In this document: one piece after another, positions 17,459 through 25,000 of the stretch | Layout of the letters: the number at the start of each line of letters is the position of its first letter | Position numbering within the stretch: the stretch's first letter is position 1 | DNA from: Bacteroidales bacterium | Lineage (GTDB): Bacteria > Bacteroidota > Bacteroidia > Bacteroidales > JAADGE01 | Length of the DNA: 36,672 nucleotides | Direction of reading: 5' to 3' | Assembly (NCBI GenBank): GCA_029934515.1 | Contig: JAOZMB010000015.1 | Coordinates: 1 to 36,672 of the forward strand | Position numbers and translations under genes: made by a program | The notes under the pieces: generated by a model | What the model saw: the letters and a program-made list of their open reading frames with translations, nothing else | Database searches by the model: none | Told to the model about the DNA's origin: nothing

Positions 17459-18340
17459 ATGAAAAATAGTATTTCAAAAATATTGCTGGTTTTACTTGTT
17501 ATTGAGACTATTACAATAATTTTTCTTCTTAATGATAGATATAAATATAAAGCTGTAAATGAGAAGCTTACCGCAGATTTAAATGAAGTTGTCGATGAAA
17601 AAAGTGCTGTAGAAGAAGAACTAAGAAAAATGCTTGTTCAATATGAAGAATTAAAAACAGAAAATGCAGATATAAACAAACAATTGGAGGCTGAGCAAAA
17701 AAAGATTAGAAAATTACTTTTGCAACTAAAAAAAGTAAACAGTTCTGATAAGATAAGAATACAACAGCTTGAGCGTGAGACCGCTACATTGAGGTCGATA
17801 ATGAAAAGTTATATAGCGCAGATAGATTCTCTTAGTACAAAAAATAAATTGCTTACAGCTAAAAATTTAAAGATTAAAAAAAAATATCAAGAAGAAAGTG
17901 ATGAAAAAAATAAAGTTATATTAGAGCGAGACAGTCTAAATAAACAAGTTACTGTTGCTTCCGAATTAAAATCTTACAATATAAATATTACACCTTTGAA
18001 TAAAAGAGGTAAAAGTACCAAACGTTCAAGGAAAATGAAAAAACTTAAGATATGCTTTACAATACAGGAAAATAAAATTGCTGTGAGTGGTAAAAGAGAT
18101 ATTTTTGTAAGAATTGCAGGTCCTGATAACTTGATAATTATGAATAAAGATTCAAAATTATTCATGTTCGAGGGAAAAGAGATAGCATATTCTTCTAAAA
18201 GAAATGTTAATTATAAAGGAAAAGACCTTGATGTATGTGTATTTTGGAAAGCTGAGAACCTACAGGCAAGCGGAAAGTATAATGTTACAATATATGCAGA
18301 TGGAAAAGAAATAGGAGAAAAAATATTTAATTTAAAGTAG
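17459..18340 (+). CDS. Membrane-anchored coiled-coil protein of unknown function
   Basis: A 293-residue protein with one N-terminal membrane segment (about 7-25, ISKILLVLLVIETITIIFLL) and a long coiled coil at about 35-165 with regular heptads rich in Lys, Glu and Leu (VEEELRKMLVQYEELKTENA, then ATLRSIMKSYIAQIDSLSTK). A basic patch KRGKSTKRSRKMKK near 180-195 precedes a compact C-terminal beta-rich domain (LKICFTIQENKIAVSGKRDI to the end). Similar anchored coiled-coil proteins are common in Bacteroidetes and are usually of unknown role; a cell-envelope scaffold is a guess. It is monocistronic and converges on the restriction-modification gene across a shared hairpin. Confidence 0.7.
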   Translation: MKNSISKILLVLLVIETITIIFLLNDRYKYKAVNEKLTADLNEVVDEKSAVEEELRKMLVQYEELKTENADINKQLEAEQKKIRKLLLQLKKVNSSDKIRIQQLERETATLRSIMKSYIAQIDSLSTKNKLLTAKNLKIKKKYQEESDEKNKVILERDSLNKQVTVASELKSYNINITPLNKRGKSTKRSRKMKKLKICFTIQENKIAVSGKRDIFVRIAGPDNLIIMNKDSKLFMFEGKEIAYSSKRNVNYKGKDLDVCVFWKAENLQASGKYNVTIYADGKEIGEKIFNLK

Positions 18341-18355
18341 ACATTTAGACATTCA

Positions 18356-18388
18356 AGACCTTCAAGGTTTTTAAAACCTTGAAGGTCT
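18356..18388. terminator. Bidirectional terminator hairpin
   Basis: A perfect 16-bp inverted repeat, AGACCTTCAAGGTTTT / AAAACCTTGAAGGTCT (18356-18371 and 18373-18388), sits between two convergent genes and can serve both. The same AAGGTCT word recurs just after it at 18391-18397, suggesting a small repeat unit. Confidence 0.8.
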
Positions 18389-18397
18389 AATAAGGTC

Positions 18398-21355
18398 TCA
18401 TAATATTTCATCTCGATACTTATTTAAAATGTAATCTTCTAACCTAATGTATTCAAGCGCTCGCATATAGTCTTCCATAAATTTGTAATCGGGGTCGCCT
18501 TGTGAGGTTATAGGCAAAAATATTTTCTTTTTAGGTAAATCTCTGCTTGACAACTGATTTCCATATGATATATTATTTGCAGACCTTTTTATTAAATAAA
18601 CAATAAACTCAGCTAAATATCTATTTAGTTTTTTGTTTTTAATTTGAATTGCGTGTATTTTCATATCTAAATTTGCTGTGTATGAATGATAAAATACAGA
18701 ACCTAAAAAAGAAACAGATATAAAATTGTTTAATTCTCTATAATTTTTATGATTTGAAATTTCAGTAAATTTAACAATTCCGTTGTTTTGATCAGTAGCA
18801 GAAATACGAGGACGAGTTCCTATTTTTAAATATTTTTTTTGAACATTTGCACCTGTATAAACATTAAATACTTTACCAATTTCAAACTCTCCCCACTTTC
18901 TCTCTGTCAGCAGAATTATATTTCTTTTAATTTTGACTTTTCGTTTTGAAATATAATTTTTGTATATTTGGAGCAATTTATGCTCTTCTGCTCGCATGTA
19001 ATTTTCCATAAATTCGTAATCTGGTTCTTCTTGTGAGGTTGTTGGCAAAAGTATTCTTAACTTTTCGAGTGTTTTTAATCTAAATTGTTTACCATAACTA
19101 AATATATTTTCGGTTGTTTTTTTAAAACAGCTAGTAATAAAATTACCGTTATATCTGTTAATTTGTATATTTTTTAATACATGAATATTATCATCACATT
19201 TAAAATTATATTCCCTATAAAACACATTTCCAAACATATCTATTGTTATTGAATTAGAATATTGTTTTTGTATTTTGTTTCCGATTAATTTAGCAACACC
19301 TTCATTTTTAAAACCGGCTGTTATGAATGGTATATCTCCTTTAATTCTATTTGATGCGATTAGACGTTTTCCTCTTTCAATCTTAAATAAGTTTATAACA
19401 AAAAACTCTTTCCACTTTCTATTTTCCAGTTCTATTTTGGTTTTGATTTTTTTTTTTGAATATTTATTATTTTCAAATAAATATTTTCTTCCTTGTATAA
19501 TCATCTTAAATTCAAAAGTCAAATAATCAGCCATTGTTTTTTCAAAATCTTTATTTTTTGGTATTTCATCGTTAAAATAATAGAACGAGTGCAACCATTC
19601 GTCTTTGTCCGTAATTGTTGTTTTTACCATAAATTTGCTTTCTGCATCGTCTCTATCATACCAACAATCTAAAAGTTTTGCTTTCTTTTCTTTTGCTATT
19701 TCAGTCGGTTTTAAACCTATATGTTTATTAATTTCCCATCCATCGTTCTCAAAATTTATGAATTTACTTCTTTTATTCGTTTCATGTGGTTTGTGAGCCG
19801 TAAAAATAGCAATACACGGGTTTGTTCCTATTCTGTAAAAAGTTTCCTTGTTTAGTGTAATTACACCTTCAAGTGTGTGTTTTTCAAGGATTTGTTTTTT
19901 TATATTCTTATCATTTTTTCTTTTTCCTACCATTGTAGATTGCGGGACAATAATAGCGCATCTTGCACCGTCTTCGAGACTGTCAAGAAGATGTTTTGTA
20001 AAATTAATTTCAGATAAATGAGCTGTATCTTTTCCTTTTGCTTGCGAATACGGCGGGTTCATAAAACCTACTGTATATTTTTCTTTTCTTAATTCTTCGA
20101 CTGTTTTAGAAAGGAAATCTGCACATTTTAAGTTACTTTTTCCATCATCTCTGAGTATCATATTTGTAGTTGCAATAGAGAACATATCTTCTCTAATTTC
20201 TATTCCGTGCAGTTGATTAGATTTTATATTTTCTTTTTCATTTTTATCTTTTGTCATGTTTTCCATTCTGTGCATAGCCGCGATAAGAAATCCAGCTGTT
20301 CCGCAACAGGGGTCAAAAACATGGTCATCTTTTTTTATATCTACCAAATCACAAAACAATTCAGTTATGTGGCTCGGAGTTAAAACTACTCCAAGAGTTT
20401 GTCCGTCTCCTCCGCTGTATCTCATAAATTCGCCGTAAAATTTTCCGAGAACATCTTCTTTTACATTTGCTTTTATTGATGCTAAAATATTATTTTTAAT
20501 AAATTCTGTAAAATATTTTAGTGGCGTTTTCGCCAGTCTTTCATCTTTTTGATTAAGTAAAGTTCTGTCTTTTATTATATTGAATTGATTTAATACTTTT
20601 TTTAATTTTATTTCTGGTGAAACATTTGCTTCTTTCATAAAATTTTCAACAGCCTGGAAGATTTTTATTCCATCAGTGCTTCTTTTGTTTCCTGTAAGAT
20701 TATTTATTTTAAAATCGTCATAGTTCAGTGCCAAAAGTATAGCCGATACAACAAGTGGTTTTTCTTTATCTCCAAGTTGTCCATAGTTTCGTAATGCTTC
20801 GTGCAGTTCGGCAGCTTTTTTTTGCAATTCTTTTGCTTCTAATATTTCTTTTGGTGTTTCTCCGAGTACTTGTTCTTTGTAGTATTTTTCGATATTTTTT
20901 TCCGAAAAATTTTCAAAGTTTTCCACTTTTTTCAAAATTCTATATCCATTTTCATCAACAAATATAGGTTTAATAATATGGTGTTTTTCATTTCCTGAGC
21001 ATCCAAAAGCAAATACTTTTTTAAATGATGTTTTTTTTATAATTTGGTTTGCATAATGCAATGCACCGTTTTCAGCAAAATCTATAATAGATTTTACATT
21101 TTGTTTTAGTTTTGTTTTTTCGTTATCTATATAATTTGCTTGTTTATCTGTTTCAGCTTTGTCTTCTATTACGATAATAAATTTTTCTGATTTTGCCGTA
21201 AATTCTGGATATCCAGCTTTACCTGTTCCTTTTTTTGAAGCTGTTTTTAAAGCGTTTTTTATTTCTTTTATATCACTACCATTTGGAGTATATTTAATTT
21301 TTGCCAAATCGAGCAGTTTTCCTATAAAAAAATCTGTTTTTTTTTCGTTTGCCAT
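18398..21355 (-). CDS. Single-chain restriction-modification enzyme (R-M-S fusion, type IIG/IIB-like)
   Basis: A 985-residue protein joining all three activities of a restriction system. The N-terminal nuclease domain shows a PD-(D/E)xK pattern: Pro50-Glu51, then IIVIEDKAE with Glu64 and Lys66. The methylase core resembles type I HsdM: an N6_N-like helical region, FDPCCGTAGFLIAA (motif I, about 347-360) and NPPYSQ (motif IV, 433-438). Two type I S-like target-recognition domains follow at about 646-805 and 818-975, each ending in the same phrase (TSQ-x-x-PDY-x-FME-x-YMRA). It should methylate adenine and cut DNA with a bipartite target, as in BcgI/AloI-like enzymes. No other defence gene is adjacent. 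The frame is intact. The target sequence cannot be predicted by eye. Confidence 0.85.
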   Translation of the reverse strand: MANEKKTDFFIGKLLDLAKIKYTPNGSDIKEIKNALKTASKKGTGKAGYPEFTAKSEKFIIVIEDKAETDKQANYIDNEKTKLKQNVKSIIDFAENGALHYANQIIKKTSFKKVFAFGCSGNEKHHIIKPIFVDENGYRILKKVENFENFSEKNIEKYYKEQVLGETPKEILEAKELQKKAAELHEALRNYGQLGDKEKPLVVSAILLALNYDDFKINNLTGNKRSTDGIKIFQAVENFMKEANVSPEIKLKKVLNQFNIIKDRTLLNQKDERLAKTPLKYFTEFIKNNILASIKANVKEDVLGKFYGEFMRYSGGDGQTLGVVLTPSHITELFCDLVDIKKDDHVFDPCCGTAGFLIAAMHRMENMTKDKNEKENIKSNQLHGIEIREDMFSIATTNMILRDDGKSNLKCADFLSKTVEELRKEKYTVGFMNPPYSQAKGKDTAHLSEINFTKHLLDSLEDGARCAIIVPQSTMVGKRKNDKNIKKQILEKHTLEGVITLNKETFYRIGTNPCIAIFTAHKPHETNKRSKFINFENDGWEINKHIGLKPTEIAKEKKAKLLDCWYDRDDAESKFMVKTTITDKDEWLHSFYYFNDEIPKNKDFEKTMADYLTFEFKMIIQGRKYLFENNKYSKKKIKTKIELENRKWKEFFVINLFKIERGKRLIASNRIKGDIPFITAGFKNEGVAKLIGNKIQKQYSNSITIDMFGNVFYREYNFKCDDNIHVLKNIQINRYNGNFITSCFKKTTENIFSYGKQFRLKTLEKLRILLPTTSQEEPDYEFMENYMRAEEHKLLQIYKNYISKRKVKIKRNIILLTERKWGEFEIGKVFNVYTGANVQKKYLKIGTRPRISATDQNNGIVKFTEISNHKNYRELNNFISVSFLGSVFYHSYTANLDMKIHAIQIKNKKLNRYLAEFIVYLIKRSANNISYGNQLSSRDLPKKKIFLPITSQGDPDYKFMEDYMRALEYIRLEDYILNKYRDEIL

Positions 21356-21674
21356 TTTTATTTTTGTTAAAGTTAGTTTTTTTCTTCGATATTTGAAATA
21401 TTCTAAAAAAACAAAATTATTGTAAATTTTTATGAAAGTGCAAAATATTTTGATTTATTTTAAAATATAAAATATAGTTTGATTGTTTTTGCATACTTTA
21501 TTTATAAATTTCCTGATGCTAGTATAAAAATAATCGCCAGTACTAAAAATTTTTTTTTCATGATTTTTAATTTAAAAATTTATAATTATGCAATTTTAAT
21601 TTTTTTTTTTTTTTTTGCAAAATTTTTTATTATTATTATATCAAATTCATTTACGATAACTTAATTAATAATTT
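21356..21674. other. Intergenic region with T17 tract
   Basis: A divergent gap of 319 bases between the R-M gene and the rel-like gene. It holds the R-M promoter and an uninterrupted run of 17 T (21600-21616) followed by GCAAAATTTT. No RNA gene or credible ORF is seen. No exact -7 box for the rel-like gene could be placed. Such a homopolymer is prone to length change and to sequencing error. Confidence 0.5.
21412..21444 (-). promoter_or_regulatory. Bacteroidetes promoter of the R-M gene
   Basis: On the minus strand, TAATTTTG (plus-strand 21412-21419) and a TTTG box (21441-21444) are separated by 21 bases, close to the TTTG-N19-TAnnTTTG consensus. Transcription would begin about 50 bases before the R-M gene start codon. 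Confidence 0.55.
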
Positions 21675-23921
21675 ATGAGCGCCCAACAAAGTGCAAAAGA
21701 GGATTTACTAAAAAAAAATTTCGATATACTTCTTACGAATAATCCTTCTCGTTTTACAAATGAAAAGCAGAAGATTTTATTACAGGATGCATTTAATTTT
21801 GCCTGTAATGCTCACAAGAATATGAACAGATATCCGGGTGAGCCTTACATGACTCACCCTCTTGCTGTTGCAACAATTGTTTTTGAACAAATAGGATTGG
21901 GAGTTAAATCAGCAGTCGCTGCATTATTACACGATGTTCCATCAAAAACAGAATACGGAATTGATGATATAAAAAGATATTTTGGTAAAAGAACAGCATC
22001 AATTGTTGCAGAGCTAAGAAAAATTAAATACAACGAATATGCCAAAAAAGAACCAGAGAAATCTATTTATAAACCTAAAAAACAAAGTAATAAAAAACAT
22101 TTTGACGACAACCCTCAGGCATCAGTATTTAGAGAAATCCTATTATCTATGTCAGACGATATTCGTGTTATTTTTATAAAAATAGCAGATAGGCTACATA
22201 ATATGCAAACAATTGAATATCTCTCAAACAAAAATAAAGAAAAATTAGTTAAAGAGATTTTGACAATTTATGCACCACTTGCACATAGATTAGGATTATA
22301 CAAAATAAAAGCAGAATTAGAAGATTTATGTTTAAAACATTCAAACCCAGAACGTTACAACGAAATTAATAATAAAATTAAAAGTACTAAAAAAGACCGC
22401 ATAGAATTTGTTGGACGATTTACACAACCTATAAAAAGTAAATTGGACAAAGCTGGAATAGAATATAGAGTAGAAAGTCGTGTAAAATCAATATATTCTA
22501 TATGGAAAAAAATGCAAAAGAAAAAAGTTAGTTTCGAAGAAGTATATGATTTGTTTGCTTTTAGAATTATTTTTTCTCCTAAAAATGAAATAAACGAAAT
22601 AAATGAAATAAACGATATAGGAAAAATTATTACACAATTATATACAGAAAAATTAGACAGAAGAAGAGAATGGTTAGAGACACCCAAAGATACTGGTTAT
22701 CAAGCATTGCATTTAACAGTTAGCAACGAAGAAAATAGATGGGTAGAAGTGCAAATTCGTTCAAAAAAAATGCACGATATTGCAGAATACGGTCTAGCTG
22801 CTCACTGGAAATACAAAGGTCTTAGAGGCGTTAAAACAGAGTTCGATGTAAAAGTAAGAGAAATATTAGAGCATTTATCTAAAAATAACTCCTCCGCTGA
22901 TGACTTCCTTGATAATTTAAAATTAAATCTATTAAGTTCAAAAATCAGAGTACTAACACCAAAAGGACATATTGTTACGTTACCCAAAGGAGCATCAGTT
23001 TTGGATTTTGCATTTAAAATACACACAGACCTGGCATACAAATGTATTGCTTCTAAAATTAATGGAATAACATCGTCGATATATAAAAAAATAAAAAACG
23101 GCGATAAAATCGAAATTATAACATCACAGAAGAATAAACCTAAAAAAGAATGGTTTAATCATGTTATAACTCAAAAAGCATTGAATAGTCTTAGAAATAT
23201 ATTCAAACATGAAATAAAATCAAGTTATGAAAAAGGAGAAAAAATTATTACCAATATAATTGAGACATTAAATATTCCCGATACGAAAAGTGCAAAAAAA
23301 CAACTCATCGATGAAATGAGCAATATTCTTAGTAAAAAAGATTTCTTTATAAGTGTAGGCGAGAAGAAAATTTCTGAAATTGATATGGTAGAAATAATTA
23401 AGAAATGTTGTACACAAAGGAAAAGCAAATTCTGGAAAATTAAAATCCCTTTTCAGAAACAGCAATTAAAAAATCCTGAACCCAAAGGAAACTCACGACT
23501 TAAAATTAATTACACAATTGCAAATTGTTGCACACCTCTTCCGGGCGACAATGTGATTGGAATAAAAAATTTTGATAGCAATAAAATAGAAATTCATAAG
23601 ACAGATTGTTCGGTTGCAATTGTTCACAGAGATTGTTTCGATGTTGAATGGACATCGTACACAGCGATTTCTATATTATCAAAGTTCAGAATACAGGGTA
23701 AAAATTCTAAGGGAATTATTAATAAAATTTCGTCTATTATATCAAATGATTTTTCTGTTAATATAAAATCATTAAATTTTGTATCCGAAAAAGATTTGTT
23801 CAATATTGATACAGTCCTGCATATAAAAGAAAATGGTGCTTTGGAAAATAATAAAAAAATGAAAAAAATTATTGAAGAATTAGAAAAAATAAAAAATATT
23901 GAAAGTATTGTTCTAATTTAA
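21675..23921 (+). CDS. RelA/SpoT-family (p)ppGpp synthetase with altered hydrolase site
   Basis: A 748-residue long RSH protein. The HD hydrolase domain keeps His61 (THP), His86-Asp87 (LLHDV) and Asp172/Asn176 (ADRLHN), but the usual E-D-T after HDVV/I is replaced by Ser90-Lys91 (HDVPSKTEY), and a Lys-rich insertion lies at about 124-147. The synthetase domain is complete: SRVKSIYSIWKKM (Arg269, Lys271), YDLFAFRI (Asp292), GYQALH (341-346) and VEVQIR (Glu358). TGS (about 412-475), the Cys-rich middle region (IANCCTPLPGDNVIGI) and a C-terminal ACT domain follow. It makes the alarmone (p)ppGpp in starvation; hydrolysis is probably weak or lost. Bacteroidetes often carry two long RSH genes, so a second, hydrolytic copy is likely elsewhere. 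Confidence 0.88.
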   Translation: MSAQQSAKEDLLKKNFDILLTNNPSRFTNEKQKILLQDAFNFACNAHKNMNRYPGEPYMTHPLAVATIVFEQIGLGVKSAVAALLHDVPSKTEYGIDDIKRYFGKRTASIVAELRKIKYNEYAKKEPEKSIYKPKKQSNKKHFDDNPQASVFREILLSMSDDIRVIFIKIADRLHNMQTIEYLSNKNKEKLVKEILTIYAPLAHRLGLYKIKAELEDLCLKHSNPERYNEINNKIKSTKKDRIEFVGRFTQPIKSKLDKAGIEYRVESRVKSIYSIWKKMQKKKVSFEEVYDLFAFRIIFSPKNEINEINEINDIGKIITQLYTEKLDRRREWLETPKDTGYQALHLTVSNEENRWVEVQIRSKKMHDIAEYGLAAHWKYKGLRGVKTEFDVKVREILEHLSKNNSSADDFLDNLKLNLLSSKIRVLTPKGHIVTLPKGASVLDFAFKIHTDLAYKCIASKINGITSSIYKKIKNGDKIEIITSQKNKPKKEWFNHVITQKALNSLRNIFKHEIKSSYEKGEKIITNIIETLNIPDTKSAKKQLIDEMSNILSKKDFFISVGEKKISEIDMVEIIKKCCTQRKSKFWKIKIPFQKQQLKNPEPKGNSRLKINYTIANCCTPLPGDNVIGIKNFDSNKIEIHKTDCSVAIVHRDCFDVEWTSYTAISILSKFRIQGKNSKGIINKISSIISNDFSVNIKSLNFVSEKDLFNIDTVLHIKENGALENNKKMKKIIEELEKIKNIESIVLI

Positions 23922-24038
23922 TTCAAAATTGTTCATTATTTTATTAATATTTGCAAAAAAAGAAAATATATATAAATTTGTTTTTTTTTAACTATAAATT
24001 CTTAATTTGTATAAACAATTTGGACACATTTTTATCAT

Positions 24039-24686
24039 ATGGATATACTATTTATAATAAAAGGTTTATCAATAGGAATAGCGGTGTCTGCTCCGTTGGG
24101 ACCTATTGCCGTTCTTTGCATTCAACGTACTATGAACAAAGGATTTATGTCTGGTCTTGTTTCTGGCTTAGGAGCAGCAACAGCCGATATTATTTATGCA
24201 ATTATTGCTGGTTTTGGAATTACTCTTATTAAAGATTTTCTTATTAATAATCAAATGCCAATCAGAATAATAGGAGGACTATTTTTAATATTTATGGGCG
24301 CAAGAATATTTTTTTCAAACCCAGCAAAACAAATACGTAAACTAAGAACAAAAGGAAATAGATATTTTACAGATTTTGTTACAAGCTTCCTACTAACAAT
24401 CTCAAATCCTATAACTGTACTCGCATTCGGCGCTTTATTCGCTGGATTCGGAACAATAACAGAAAATACAATAACTTTTAATATAACTATTCTTATTACA
24501 TCAGTATTTGTTGGTGCAATATTTTGGTGGATTAGTCTAATTGGAATTATTTCAATTTTTAGAAGAAAAATACGTTTACGAAATTTATTGTGGATAAACA
24601 GAATTACTGGAGTACTAATAGTAATATTTGCAATATCTGTTTTTATAAGTGCATTCTTTATTAAAACAATCGAGGTTAGTGGTTAG
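24039..24686 (+). CDS. LysE/RhtB family exporter
   Basis: A 215-residue inner-membrane protein with about six hydrophobic segments. The N-terminus, GLSIGIAVSAPLGPIAVLCIQRTMNKGFMSGLVSGLGAATAD when read in parts, has the family signature of a Pro-Gly-Pro region followed by GxxxGxGAAxxD. SNPITVLAF near 120 is the second signature. Family members export amino acids such as lysine, threonine or homoserine lactones. The substrate is unknown. Start ATG 24039 fits the family N-terminus. It stands alone between the rel-like gene and a region of gene remnants. Confidence 0.87.
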   Translation: MDILFIIKGLSIGIAVSAPLGPIAVLCIQRTMNKGFMSGLVSGLGAATADIIYAIIAGFGITLIKDFLINNQMPIRIIGGLFLIFMGARIFFSNPAKQIRKLRTKGNRYFTDFVTSFLLTISNPITVLAFGALFAGFGTITENTITFNITILITSVFVGAIFWWISLIGIISIFRRKIRLRNLLWINRITGVLIVIFAISVFISAFFIKTIEVSG

Positions 24687-24700
24687 TTGTTAGTTTTTTG

Positions 24701-24780
24701 TTATCTATTTTTCAAAATAGTAATTCCTTGATTTTCAGCACTTAAATATTTTATTAGTAACTTTTGTAAAACTGTAAGAA
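24701..24780 (-). pseudogene. C-terminal remnant sharing 30 bp with 2501-2530
   Basis: On the minus strand this reads LLTVLQKLLIKYLSAENQGI, then TILKNR and a stop, with no start codon. The 30 bases 24716-24745 are the inverse of 2501-2530 with one mismatch, and both decode to the same LS(A/T)ENQGITI. I infer two decayed copies of one gene family, possibly an AlbA_2-like DNA-binding protein, but the match is short. Confidence 0.4.
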
Positions 24781-24978
24781 GCAAATTACAACATTACTGA
24801 TAATTTTACAATCGAACAAGCCGAAACAGTTACTAATTTTCAATCGGTAATTCCGTCTGGAACAGAAACATATACATTAACTCTTAACGAAGAACTGTTT
24901 GACATAAATGGAGATGAAATAGAAGGAACAAATATTAAAATATTTACGAAAAAAATTATGGTAATATTAGATATGTAA
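24778..24978 (+). pseudogene. C-terminal fragment of a lost gene
   Basis: An open frame of 66 codons without a start codon follows an in-frame stop. It reads EANYNITDNFTIEQAETVTN, continues through FQSVIPSGTETYTLTLNEEL and ends VILDM plus stop at 24976-24978. Codon use looks coding and the composition suggests a beta-rich surface-protein domain. I do not recognise the family. It is probably the tail of a truncated gene. The gap 24687-25000 otherwise holds only the remnant at 24701-24780. Confidence 0.5.
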
Positions 24979-25000
24979 TTCTACATTCTACATTTTTTTA

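Noticed and set aside
21479-21664. 61-codon ORF between the R-M and rel-like genes
   Set aside because: It is driven by T-rich sequence encoding Phe/Ile runs, includes the T17 tract, and shows no promoter or family signal.
23951-24232. 93-codon ORF overlapping the LysE gene
   Set aside because: It is out of frame with the clear LysE protein and its translation is Cys/Tyr/Arg-rich without family resemblance.
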